NCBI RefSeq assembly: GCF_019704555.1
Contig: NZ_AP024745.1
Coordinates: forward strand, 1,732,001-1,796,000
Reading direction: 5' to 3'
DNA length: 64,000 nt
Source: Actinoplanes sp. L3-i22
GTDB taxonomy: Bacteria > Actinomycetota > Actinomycetes > Mycobacteriales > Micromonosporaceae
Position numbers and translations under genes: made by a program. This document shows positions 9,213 to 16,899 of the stretch, piece after piece. Numbering within the stretch: position 1 is the first letter of the stretch; the number at the start of each line of letters is the position of its first letter. The notes beneath the pieces were generated by a model. That model made no database searches, was not told where the DNA came from, and saw only the letters and a program-made list of their open reading frames with translations.

Positions 9213-9770
9213 ATGGATCCGGTGGGGATAGTGGCGGTCGGTGTGGTCGTGGTGGCGGGTGCGGGACTGGGCCTCTGGCGGCGTCGCACGGACGGCCGCC
9301 TGCGCCCGGCCGGGGCGGCGGGTCAGACCAGCCAGTGCAGTTCCGTCGGTGCGGTGCGGCGCGGCAGCTCCGCCGGCGTGGTGGTGCAGGGCACGGTGCC
9401 GGTGGGGCCGGGGTCGGAGCAGACTGGCGTCGTGAGTGATGTGGTGGAGAGCGAGCGCCTTGATCCGGTGCTGTTGGAGCGGCTCGGGGTCGAGCCGGGT
9501 CGGGTCACGATGTTGCAGTTCTCGTCGGCGTTCTGTGCGCCCTGCCGGGCGGTGCGCCGGGTCAGCGCCGAGGTTGCCGTGCTGCTCCCGGAGGTCCGGC
9601 ACGTCGAGGTCGACGCGGAGAGCCATCTGGACGAGGTGCGGGCGCTGAACATCTGGCGTACCCCGACGTTGCTGATCCTGGACGCCGGCGGGCGGGTGAC
9701 CCGGCGCGCCACCGGTGTCCCGACCAAGCCGCACCTGATCGCCGCCCTCGCCGAACTCCTGCCCGCCTGA
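9213..9770 (+). CDS. Membrane-anchored thioredoxin-like protein
   Basis: A hydrophobic N-terminal segment (VGIVAVGVVVVAGAGLGLW, residues about 4-22) is followed by a Gly/Ser/Val linker and a thioredoxin fold. The redox motif CAPC is at residues 108-111 (QFSSAFCAPCRAV), and the cis-proline loop is IWRTPTLLIL. The protein is 185 residues long. The Arg-rich stretch after the membrane segment (RRRTDGRLR) favours an inside C-terminus, so the fold may face the cytoplasm. It follows the ABC exporter by 20 bases and is probably in the same transcript. Confidence 0.82.
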   Translation: MDPVGIVAVGVVVVAGAGLGLWRRRTDGRLRPAGAAGQTSQCSSVGAVRRGSSAGVVVQGTVPVGPGSEQTGVVSDVVESERLDPVLLERLGVEPGRVTMLQFSSAFCAPCRAVRRVSAEVAVLLPEVRHVEVDAESHLDEVRALNIWRTPTLLILDAGGRVTRRATGVPTKPHLIAALAELLPA

Positions 9771-9875
9771 CTCGCTTGCCGGGTTGACGGTCTGCCTGAC
9801 CTGCGCGTCGGCCTGTTTGACTCGCGCACCCGCTTGGGCTGACTGCTTGATCCGCGCCCCCGCTTGGCTGGTTGC

Positions 9876-9960
9876 TTGACCCGCGCATCGGCTTGACCCG
9901 CGCATCCGCTTGACCCGCGCATCGGCTTGACCCGCGCATCCGCTTGACCTGCGCGCCCGC
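9876..9960 (+). repeat. Five tandem 17-bp units
   Basis: Five consecutive units of TTGACCCGCGCATCSGC (9876, 9893, 9910, 9927, 9944), preceded by degenerate copies from about 9785. They sit in the 731-base gene-free stretch 9771-10501, whose other contents are the paired DnaA-box element at 10118 and a promoter at 10465. Short reading frames near 10105-10346 lack ribosome sites and are not called. Confidence 0.85.
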
Positions 9961-10117
9961 CCGCCTGGCTCGCGCATCTGCCTGCTGACCTGTCCGCCTG
10001 GCCCATGTGTCTGCCTGATCCGGCCGCGCTCTTGCCTGCCGATTGGCCCGGCCTACGCGCCTGACCTACCGCTCGGCGCTGACAGCCTGCGCATACACGA
10101 AATTTTGTCGCCGTGGA

Positions 10118-10165
10118 GGTTATCCACACCAGCGGTCTGTCCACAGGCGGCGGGCATGATCTTGG
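10118..10165 (+). repeat. Dispersed element with two DnaA-box-like 9-mers (copy A)
   Basis: Contains TTATCCACA (10120-10128), CTGTCCACA (10137-10145) and TGATCTTG (10157-10164). A second copy at 30329 has the same three motifs at identical spacing. TTATCCACA is the bacterial DnaA-box consensus. Only two boxes are present and no dnaA or dnaN is nearby, so this is not a replication origin by itself. Confidence 0.6.
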
Positions 10166-10464
10166 CGATCGGGGCCATGATTTGCTGCGTGGAGGTGGCC
10201 CCCCTGGAGGGCGGGTTTTTGTGGTTGGCCAAGAACCTAGGCGACCGAGATCAACTGGTTGCGGTTTGTGGTGGTTGGGCAGGCTTGCCACGCGGCGTGG
10301 CGGTTGGTTGCGGCGGTTGACGCCGGTTGCGGTGGCGAATGGCTGAGGTTGTCGAAAATTCGCGGGGTGGGTCAATGTCGCGGCATTTTCCGGCGGTGTC
10401 GATTGGTTCCATAAACGGAGCTCCTGAATTCGCGATATTTGGTAGAGGATGGCATGATCGACTA

Positions 10465-10495
10465 CTGACATGCGGTCGCTGATGCGCGGGATAAT
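10465..10495 (+). promoter_or_regulatory. Promoter of the orphan repeat gene
   Basis: CTGACA (-35, 10465-10470) and GATAAT (-10, 10490-10495) with a 19-base spacer. The -10 box ends 6 bases before the ATG at 10502, which predicts a leaderless message and supports the gene being real. Confidence 0.5.
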
Positions 10496-10501
10496 TGTCG
10501 T

Positions 10502-11290
10502 ATGAGGCAGCTATCATTGTTCAGTCGGAGCGAGATCAGTGGGATGCGGGACCGGACTGCTTCCCGCAATTATTCGGCGGCTCGTGATGAGTTTCGTCGT
10601 GAGCACGAAAGGCATCGGGAGTGGGGTCTGAAGCGTCGGCACGCCGAGCGCTTACGCCAGATTCGTGAGCGGGCCGCCGCCAGCCCAGCTCCGGACGCCC
10701 GCCCGGCCGGGGGCACCGGCTTGGTCGAGAATGTCGGCTCGGGGCATGCCGCGAGTCTTGTCGAGGATGCTGGCTCTCGGCAGGCAGCGAGTCTTGTCGA
10801 GGACGCTGGCTCCGGGGAGACCGCGAGTCCCGCCGAGGGCATCAACTCCGGGCGGAACACCAGCCCTGGGCAGGACATTGATGCCGAGCAGAACATCGAT
10901 CCTGCGCGGAGTGCCGGTCCCGCGCAGGACATCGCTCCTGCGCAGAGCACCGGGCCCGTGCAGAACATCGCTCCTGCGCGGAATGCCGGGCCTGTGCAGA
11001 ATGCCGGTTCTGTTGAGGGCGCCAACTCGGCAGCGCAGCGCTCCCGGGCGGGGTGCGAGTCCGGGCGGGTCACGAGTTCCGGCCATGCGCCAACCCGGGA
11101 CCGGATGCCCGAACGGGACAGGGGCTCCAAGCCGGATGTGGCTGTTTCGGATGTGGCTGTTCCGGTCGCGGGTGTTGGCCGATCGGTGTGGGTATTCGCC
11201 CGTCGATCTTGGCGCGAATGGGTTGGACGAAATTTATCCCGTAGGGCCGGATGGGGCGACTCAAATTCTATTGAGCCCGACTGGGGATAA
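10502..11290 (+). CDS. Orphan low-complexity protein with 12-residue repeats
   Basis: I do not assign a function. The first 60 residues (MRQLSLFSRSEISGMRDRTA, then a basic helical stretch rich in Arg, Glu and His) look like a structured, possibly nucleic-acid-binding head. From residue 74 about nine 12-residue units follow (for example LVEDAGSRQAAS, PAQSTGPVQNIA), so the body is probably disordered. The C-terminus is Arg/Trp rich (RSVWVFARRSWREWVGRNLS). A good -10 box 6 bases before the ATG supports expression. The surrounding DNA is repeat-rich and looks accessory. I recall comparable heads in Actinoplanes proteins, without known function. Confidence 0.55.
   Translation: MRQLSLFSRSEISGMRDRTASRNYSAARDEFRREHERHREWGLKRRHAERLRQIRERAAASPAPDARPAGGTGLVENVGSGHAASLVEDAGSRQAASLVEDAGSGETASPAEGINSGRNTSPGQDIDAEQNIDPARSAGPAQDIAPAQSTGPVQNIAPARNAGPVQNAGSVEGANSAAQRSRAGCESGRVTSSGHAPTRDRMPERDRGSKPDVAVSDVAVPVAGVGRSVWVFARRSWREWVGRNLSRRAGWGDSNSIEPDWG
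10721..11044 (+). repeat. 36-bp tandem repeat inside the orphan gene
   Basis: About nine in-frame 36-base units encode 12-residue repeats, the first three most alike (LVE-N/D-x-G-S-x-x-A/T-A-S). Because the unit length is divisible by three, copy number could change without breaking the frame. Confidence 0.75.
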
Positions 11291-11410
11291 TGGCTTCGCG
11301 GAGGGCGGTTGAATTCTGGAAACGGCTGACCTGAAAGAGCGAAATGCCATCGATTTCGTCCCGGTTCCGGCTCTGCTGACTGTCCGCGGGGCCTCGATGG
11401 ACCACCGCGG

Positions 11411-11485
11411 CCCGGCCCGAGTGGGCCCGGCCCGAGTGGGCCCGGCCCGAGTGGGCCCGGCCCGAGTGGGCCAGGCCCGAGTGGG
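11411..11485 (+). repeat. Five tandem 15-bp units
   Basis: Five units of CCCGGCCCGAGTGGG (the last reads CCAGG...) followed by degenerate copies to about 11535. They fill much of the 297-base gap between the orphan gene and the MFS gene; nothing else is seen there. Confidence 0.85.
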
Positions 11486-11587
11486 CCAGGCCCAGGGTCG
11501 GCCAGGCCCGAGTCGCCCGGCCCGGCCTGAGTGGGGTGGGGCGGGGCTCTGCGACTGGCATCGCCGCGGGCCCCGCCCCCGTCCGGC

Positions 11588-12823
11588 TCAGGCCGGGGTG
11601 GGCTCCTCGACCCGGGCTGCCGAGGGCTCGGCTGCCGAGGGCTCGGGTGTGGCCCGGGTCAGGTTTCGGGAACTGGGGATCAGCAGCTGGGAGGCGGCCG
11701 AGAGGAACAGGACAGCGGCGCAGGCCGTCAGGACCTGGTTCATGCCGAAGCGGGCCGAGAGCGGGCCGGCCAGCGCGTTCCCGAGGGGCATGGCCAGGAA
11801 CGATGTCAGGTAGTCCCAGGACGAGACGCGCCCGAGGACGGCCTGCGGCACCCGGTCCTGGATCGCGGTCTCCCAGGCGACGGCGAAGAACATCAGGCCG
11901 CCGTAGCCGATGATCGCGCCGGCCAGGACCGCCGTGAGCATGCCGGGCCAGACGTAGGACAGCGCCCAGAACGGCATCAGCAGCAGCGTCAGCCAGCCGG
12001 CCCGGAGCAGGCGGCGAGGCCGGAAGCGCAGGGCCAGCGCCGAGCCGGCCAGGCCGCCCAGGCCCTCGGCGGCCGAGATCCAGCCGACCGCGTGGGCGCC
12101 GCCGAGCCGCTCCACCGCGATGAACTGCACGAGCACCAGGATCATGCCGTTGGCGATGTGGTAGATCGTCGCGCCGAACAGGCCGCCGAGCAGCCAATTC
12201 CGGCTACGGATCTCCTGCCATCCGGTGGCCAGCTCGTGGAGCATCGGGGAGCGGGGGCCACGTTCCGCCCGTACCCGGAGAAAGGCGGCAGCGACCCCGG
12301 ACAGGAGAAAGCTGACCGCGTCGACGGCGAAGCCGGCCGGAGCGCCGAAGGCGGCGACGGTGAGGCCGCCGAGCGCCGGGCCGGCGATGCCGCTGGCGGT
12401 CTGCAGGATGCTCAGGGTCGCGTTCGCCCGCTGGAGCTGCGCCGCCGGGACGAGCAGGGGCTTGAGCGCGCTCATCGCCGGGGTGAAGAACGCGCCGGCC
12501 CCGGCCGAGACGACGGTGAGCGCGCAGAGCAGCGGCAGGTGGTAGCCGCCGCCGGCGAACATCACCGCGATGCCGGCCGTGGCGACCAGCCGGACCAGGT
12601 CGGAGACGACCATGACGTGCCGCGGCTGGAGCCGGTCGGCCCAGACGCCGCCGAACAGCGTGCCGGCCAGCATGGTGAGGATCGAGGATGCCATGACCAG
12701 GCCCAGGTCGTTCGGCCCGCCGCCGTGTGTGTACACCGCGACGGTGAGCGCGACGGTTTGGAAGCCGCCGCCCAGCCAGGACAGGGTCTGGCCGGTGGCG
12801 AGGAGGCGGAAGTCGCGTGTCAT
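11588..12823 (-). CDS. MFS efflux transporter (12-TM)
   Basis: The 411-residue protein begins MTRDFRLLATGQTLSWLGGG and shows about 12 hydrophobic segments with an MFS loop motif (GGVWADRLQPRHVM) after TM2, as in the enterobactin-exporter/MFS_3 type. It is divergent from a MarR regulator 67 bases away, with TAGTT/AACTA repeats between them, so it is probably a regulated drug or metabolite exporter. A TACTTT -10 box 6 bases before the ATG suggests a leaderless message. The C-terminus has the duplicated SAAEPSAARVEEP tail. Confidence 0.88.
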   Translation of the reverse strand: MTRDFRLLATGQTLSWLGGGFQTVALTVAVYTHGGGPNDLGLVMASSILTMLAGTLFGGVWADRLQPRHVMVVSDLVRLVATAGIAVMFAGGGYHLPLLCALTVVSAGAGAFFTPAMSALKPLLVPAAQLQRANATLSILQTASGIAGPALGGLTVAAFGAPAGFAVDAVSFLLSGVAAAFLRVRAERGPRSPMLHELATGWQEIRSRNWLLGGLFGATIYHIANGMILVLVQFIAVERLGGAHAVGWISAAEGLGGLAGSALALRFRPRRLLRAGWLTLLLMPFWALSYVWPGMLTAVLAGAIIGYGGLMFFAVAWETAIQDRVPQAVLGRVSSWDYLTSFLAMPLGNALAGPLSARFGMNQVLTACAAVLFLSAASQLLIPSSRNLTRATPEPSAAEPSAARVEEPTPA

Positions 12824-12833
12824 GCCGTTAAAG

Positions 12834-12862
12834 TAGTTCAGCGTCTAACTATCAGGCAACTA
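12834..12862. promoter_or_regulatory. Candidate MarR operator between MFS and marR genes
   Basis: TAGTT (12834-12838), 8 bases, AACTA (12847-12851), then a further AACTA (12858-12862). The inverted repeat overlaps the upstream promoter elements of both divergent genes, as expected for autoregulation by the MarR protein. Confidence 0.45.
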
Positions 12863-12890
12863 ATAATCAGAAACGTGGCAGAATCCAGGG

Positions 12891-13394
12891 ATGGAAGACG
12901 GTGTGGATCAGCACGTGGCCCGGTGGGCGTCGTTCTGGAAGGATGAGCCGAAGTTCGCGCCCGAGGTCGAGGGCGCCCTGGTGCGGATGAAGCACATCCT
13001 GCGCTGGGTCGAGCGGTCCGACGCGGCGGCGTTCGCGCGCAACGACGAGGACTTCACGCTGCAGGACTACAAGACCCTGCACGTGCTGATGATCCAGCCG
13101 TGGCCGACCGAGGCGACCCCGGCGCAGCTGGCCGAGGCGGCGAACGTGACCCGCGCGGCGATGACCAGCCGGCTCGACCGGCTGGAGTCGGCCGGCCTGG
13201 TGACCCGGACGATCGACGCCCAGGACCGGCGGCGGGTGCTGATCCGGCCCACGCCGGCCGGGCGGGACAAATGGAGCGGATACATCTTCCAGGGCATGGC
13301 GCGCGATCAGGAGGCGCTGAAGGTCCTGTCGCTGGACGAGTTGGAGCAGCTCAACGGGCTCCTGCGCAAAGTCCTACATTCCCTGGGGGAATAA
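12891..13394 (+). CDS. MarR-family transcriptional regulator
   Basis: A 167-residue protein with a central winged helix (TPAQLAEAANVTRAAMTSRL, then DRLESAGLVTRTIDAQDRRRVLIRPTPAG-type wing). MarR proteins are dimeric repressors released by small ligands. It is divergent from the MFS exporter and likely controls it. CAGAAT 6 bases before the ATG fits a leaderless start. The next gene begins 8 bases after the stop. Confidence 0.9.
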   Translation: MEDGVDQHVARWASFWKDEPKFAPEVEGALVRMKHILRWVERSDAAAFARNDEDFTLQDYKTLHVLMIQPWPTEATPAQLAEAANVTRAAMTSRLDRLESAGLVTRTIDAQDRRRVLIRPTPAGRDKWSGYIFQGMARDQEALKVLSLDELEQLNGLLRKVLHSLGE

Positions 13395-13401
13395 TGGGTC
13401 C

Positions 13402-13821
13402 ATGGAACTCGATCCGCGCGGCCAGCGCTTCGCCGCGGCCGTAACCAGCGTTGTCATCGCGCTCGTGCTGATCGCCGGCTCCGGCTGGCTGGCCCTGGCG
13501 CAGGCGGCGGTCTTCGCGATCACCGCGTACCGTCCGAAATTGGGGCCTTACGGCCTTGTTTATCGACTTTTGTGGAAGCCGAGCGGAAGAACCGAGCCGG
13601 CTGCCCCCGTGCGCTTCGCGCAGCTGGTCGGCTTCGTGTTCCTGAGCACCTCCGCGGGGGGATACCTGGCGGGCGCGGAGACGCTCGGCTTGATCGCCGC
13701 GGCGTTCGGGCTGCTCGCGGCGTTCCTCAATGCGGCTTTCGGGTTGTGCCTGGGCTGCGAGGCCTATCTGGGGATTCGTAGGCTGACAGGCAGAAACGCC
13801 GAAAGTGTCGGGAATGTCTAG
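13402..13821 (+). CDS. DUF4395 integral membrane protein
   Basis: A 139-residue protein with four hydrophobic segments (about 13-30, 32-45, 69-85, 88-112) and the family's FGLCLGCEAYL motif. Families with DUF4395 usually sit beside thioredoxins or sulfurtransferases and may pass reducing equivalents or sulfur through the two cysteines; here no such gene is adjacent. It follows marR by 8 bases and probably shares its transcript. Its stop overlaps the convergent response-regulator stop by 4 bases. Confidence 0.85.
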   Translation: MELDPRGQRFAAAVTSVVIALVLIAGSGWLALAQAAVFAITAYRPKLGPYGLVYRLLWKPSGRTEPAAPVRFAQLVGFVFLSTSAGGYLAGAETLGLIAAAFGLLAAFLNAAFGLCLGCEAYLGIRRLTGRNAESVGNV

Positions 13822-14486
13822 AACTTCGGAGCGTCCGGAGCTTCCAGCAGTCCCAGCCGAAGCGCGGTCATGAGCGCCTGCGCCCGGTTCGCCGCACCCA
13901 GCTTCTCGTACAGCTTCGAGATGTGGGTCTTCGCCGTCGACTCGGAGACGAACAGCTGCTTGGCGATGCCGGCGACGCTCATGCCGTCGGCGAGCAGCCG
14001 CAGCACCTGACCCTCACGCGGGGACAGTTGCGGGCCGGACGGGGCGAGCCGGCGCTTCATCGCCTCGGCGAGGTCGGCGGCGGTGAACGCGCTGGGCGCC
14101 GACGCGGCGTGCCGGGCGGCCGCCACGACCTCGTCCGCGGGTGCCGTCTTCGGTACGAACGCGCTGGCCCCGGCCTCGAGAGCACCGAAGAGCTGGTCGT
14201 CGCCGGCATACATGGTCAGGACCACGATGCCCATGTTCGAGTTGTTCTTCCGGAGGGCACGGGTGGCCTCCAGGCCGCTGCCGTCGGGCAGCCGCAGATC
14301 CATGATCACGACATCCGGCTGGAGCGCGCCCGCCTGGCGGACCGCCTCCGCGGCCGTCGCAGCCTCGCCGACGACCTCGAACTGACGGTCGCGCTCGAAT
14401 GCGTGTCGCAGCCCCTTACGGATCAAGTCGTGATCGTCGACAAGGAGGACCTTGGTGCGCGTCGTCGGCGCAGGACTGGTCGACAT
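13818..14486 (-). CDS. NarL/LuxR-family response regulator
   Basis: 222 residues: a receiver domain (VLLVDDHDLIRKGL, phospho-Asp in DVVIMDLRLPDGSG, Thr/Lys switch VLTMYAG and VPKTAPADE) and a C-terminal LuxR helix-turn-helix (LSPREGQVLRLLADGMSVAG, then SESTAKTHISKLYEKLGA). It begins 7 bases after the histidine kinase stop, so the two form a two-component operon with the kinase first. Confidence 0.95.
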   Translation of the reverse strand: MSTSPAPTTRTKVLLVDDHDLIRKGLRHAFERDRQFEVVGEAATAAEAVRQAGALQPDVVIMDLRLPDGSGLEATRALRKNNSNMGIVVLTMYAGDDQLFGALEAGASAFVPKTAPADEVVAAARHAASAPSAFTAADLAEAMKRRLAPSGPQLSPREGQVLRLLADGMSVAGIAKQLFVSESTAKTHISKLYEKLGAANRAQALMTALRLGLLEAPDAPKF

Positions 14487-14493
14487 GCTCGGG

Positions 14494-16173
14494 TTACTCC
14501 CCTTCTGGAGCGGAAACGCTATCCCGCACGCTATCGCGCCGAGGCGGGGTTCCGAGCACTACGGCGACGGTTGTCCCGCTGGGGTGTCTTGGGGTGATCT
14601 TGAGACGCCCCCGGATGCGTTCGGCCCGCTCGGCCATGATGGTCAGACCGTACCGGCCATCCGGTCGATTGTCGGCAAAACCCTTGCCATCATCAGAAAC
14701 TTCGATTTCGGCGTACGGCGGATCCACCGTGCACGTCACCCACAGGTTGGACGCGCCGGCGTGCTTGCGGGCGTTGGTGATCGCCTCCTGGGCGATCCGC
14801 AGCAACTCGGCCTCGGTCGCGGCCGGCAGCCGCGCCGTCGACTCGTCGAACGTGAAGTGCACGCGCAGCCCGGCGCTGGTGCCCAGGGTCCGCGCGTACT
14901 CCGCGATCGCCGCGGCCAGCCCGCCGTTGCGGTCCACCTCCGAGCGCAGCTCGAACAGGCTCAGCCGCAGCTCGGTGATCACCCGGGTCACCTCGCCGCG
15001 CAGCGCGCGCAGCTCCTCGGCGGTCTCCTCGGCGCCCTCCGGCAGCGTCGCCTGGGCGTTGTCGATGCCGTAGCCGACCATCACCAGCTCCTGGGCGACC
15101 CCGTCGTGGATCTCCCGGGCCAGGCGCTGCCGCTCCTCGTTGGTGGCCAGCGAGCGGACGTCGTCGAAGAGCAGCGCCGCCTCCAGCCGCAGCGCGGCCG
15201 GGTCGGTCACCTCGGTCACGCCCAGCACCACCGCGGACGGGTAGGCGCCCGAGGCGTCCGTCTCCAGGATCACCAGGCCGATCGTGCGCACCCCGGCGAC
15301 CAGAGGTATCACCAGCGAGGACACCTCGCCGCCGCGGTGCGTACGGGCCTGCGACCGGCTCGCCACGTGCGGCTGCTGGGTGGCCCAGGCGTCGGCGATC
15401 GCCGAGTCCGCGTCCAGCGTCGTCTCCCAGTCGACCCGCTCGGCGCCGGTCTGGGCGAGCACGACCAGCCGGCCGCCGCCGCTCGCCGACAGCACCGCGG
15501 CGCGATGCCCGGGCGCGACCGCGCGCAGCTCCTCCAGCAGGTGCTCGGAGATGCCGCCCGGGTCCAGGGTCGCCCCCGGCAGCGAGCGGGCCACGCTGCG
15601 CAGCTGGGTGAGCAGGCGGGTGGCCTCCGCGTACGGCTGCGGGGTCGGCTCGGCCGGCTGCAGGAACTGCCGCATCGCCTCGGCCGCGAACGTCACGATC
15701 GCGCCCAGCACCAGCCACTGCCCGCCGGCCGCCAGGTAGCCCGGATTGGCCAGCACGGCCCGCGGGTCGGTCAGCGCGCCGCCGACCACCAGCGCGACCG
15801 CGGCCACCCCGAGCAGCGCGGCGCCCTCGGTCGGCTTGCGCCGCAGCGCGGCGGTGAGCAGCGGCACCGCCAGGTACGGCAGGATCGCCTCGGCGCGGAA
15901 GCCGGCGGCCGCGCCCTCGGCCGCGGACGCGATCGAGCCGGCCGCCAGACCGGTCACGATCACCTCGGCGAACCGGCCGGCCGGGGCCAGCACGGGGTGC
16001 CGGCGGGCGATGAAGGCGGGCAGCGCGGCGACCGCGAGCAGGGCGATCCAGCCCAGCTGGCGGGCGTCCCCGGTGGCGATCACGGTGAGCACGGCGACCA
16101 GCGCGAGCATGATCACGCGCGCCGCGGCTTCGAGCGGGCGGATGCGCGTGGATCCGCTGGTTAGGGCTGGCAC
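14494..16173 (-). CDS. GAF-containing membrane sensor histidine kinase (HisKA_3)
   Basis: The start is the GTG at 16173, 7 bases after a TACCAT -10 box (leaderless); an upstream ATG at 16329 would overlap the divergent SRPBCC gene. In 559 residues there is an N-terminal block of about six membrane helices (to about residue 170), then a GAF domain (about 200-350). A HisKA_3 dimer region follows with the phospho-His in LAREIHDGVAQELV, then a HATPase_c domain (ITNARKHA N-box, EVSDDGKGF G1, GRYGLTIMAERA G2). It should phosphorylate the adjacent LuxR-type regulator; the signal is unknown. Confidence 0.93.
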   Translation of the reverse strand: MPALTSGSTRIRPLEAAARVIMLALVAVLTVIATGDARQLGWIALLAVAALPAFIARRHPVLAPAGRFAEVIVTGLAAGSIASAAEGAAAGFRAEAILPYLAVPLLTAALRRKPTEGAALLGVAAVALVVGGALTDPRAVLANPGYLAAGGQWLVLGAIVTFAAEAMRQFLQPAEPTPQPYAEATRLLTQLRSVARSLPGATLDPGGISEHLLEELRAVAPGHRAAVLSASGGGRLVVLAQTGAERVDWETTLDADSAIADAWATQQPHVASRSQARTHRGGEVSSLVIPLVAGVRTIGLVILETDASGAYPSAVVLGVTEVTDPAALRLEAALLFDDVRSLATNEERQRLAREIHDGVAQELVMVGYGIDNAQATLPEGAEETAEELRALRGEVTRVITELRLSLFELRSEVDRNGGLAAAIAEYARTLGTSAGLRVHFTFDESTARLPAATEAELLRIAQEAITNARKHAGASNLWVTCTVDPPYAEIEVSDDGKGFADNRPDGRYGLTIMAERAERIRGRLKITPRHPSGTTVAVVLGTPPRRDSVRDSVSAPEGE

Positions 16174-16234
16174 GTCACGGATGGTAGCGGGGATGGCGGG
16201 AAACGGCCCGTCGGCGACGGGGCGGTCGTGAGCT

Positions 16235-16257
16235 TTGTCGTACGCAGCGGGTAGCCT
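16235..16257 (+). promoter_or_regulatory. TTGTCGTAC-N8-TAGCCT promoter motif (copy 4)
   Basis: This copy has the full TTGTC of the RecA-independent damage consensus, 8 bases, then TAGCCT. The -10 box ends 8 bases before the ATG of the SRPBCC gene, predicting a leaderless message. Confidence 0.6.
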
Positions 16258-16264
16258 CCGGTGC

Positions 16265-16717
16265 ATGGCGGACACCTCGACCCAGTCGATCCAGGTCGCT
16301 GCCCCCCTGGCTCGGGTGGCCGCGGTCATCTGTGATTTCCCGAGCTATCCGGAGTGGGCCGAGGCGATCAAACAGGCCACGGTCGTCGAGGAGTATGAGG
16401 ACGGCTACGCCGCCCAGGTCGCCTTCCGGATCGACGCCGCGGTGATGGCCGACGAGTACACGTTGGAGTATGCGTACGCCGACGACCTCTCCCGGATCGA
16501 GTGGCACCTGGTCGCGCCGTCCAAGACGCAGAAGTCCCAGGAGGGCTCCTACGACCTGGTGGAGAACGCGGACGGCAGCACGACCGTGACGTACACGCTG
16601 GCCGTGGACCTGGCGATCGGGATGCTCGGGATGTTCCGCCGCAAAGCCGAGAAAATGATCATGGATACGGCGCTGAAAGAGCTCAAGCGCCGCGTCGAGA
16701 GCCTGCCCGCGAGCTGA
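16265..16717 (+). CDS. SRPBCC / polyketide-cyclase-fold protein
   Basis: A 150-residue START-like protein (MADTSTQSIQVAAPLARVAA, CDFPSYPEWAEAIKQ, VTYTLAVDLAIGMLGMFRRK). The helix-grip fold forms a hydrophobic ligand pocket. It corresponds in size and context to mycobacterial Rv2185c and to a gene near Streptomyces glucokinase. No catalytic role is established; lipid binding is a reasonable guess given PimB and PlsC in the region. The promoter motif just upstream suggests damage-linked expression. Confidence 0.88.
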   Translation: MADTSTQSIQVAAPLARVAAVICDFPSYPEWAEAIKQATVVEEYEDGYAAQVAFRIDAAVMADEYTLEYAYADDLSRIEWHLVAPSKTQKSQEGSYDLVENADGSTTVTYTLAVDLAIGMLGMFRRKAEKMIMDTALKELKRRVESLPAS

Positions 16718-16748
16718 CCGCGCCGCGCGGAAGGACGATCCGTTCGCC

Positions 16749-16872
16749 GTTGCCGGCCTCGCACGCGCAGGATGGAGCCGTTGTCGGCCCGGTGCGCGCA
16801 GGATTGAGCTGTTGTCGGTCCGGTGCGCGCAGGATTGAGCTGTTGTCGGTCCTGCGCGGGCAGGATTGAGCT
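16749..16872 (+). repeat. Four tandem 31-bp units
   Basis: Units begin at 16749, 16780, 16811 and 16842 (GTTGTCGGTCCGGTGCGCGC, then AGGATTGAGCT); the second and third are nearly identical and the outer two diverged. They fill most of the 182-base gap before the next gene. Confidence 0.9.
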
Positions 16873-16899
16873 GTTCGCGCGACGTTGAGGGGAGCGGTC

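Noticed and set aside
9876..9960. Possible CRISPR array
   Set aside because: The 17-bp units are directly adjacent with no spacers and no cas genes are present; it is a minisatellite. The same applies to 11411-11485 and 16749-16872.
10118..10165. Replication origin
   Set aside because: Only two DnaA-like boxes, no dnaA, dnaN or AT-rich unwinding region nearby.
10105..10346. Two small overlapping plus-strand frames next to the DnaA-box element
   Set aside because: No ribosome site, overlapping each other, no protein-like composition; the DNA motif explains the region better.
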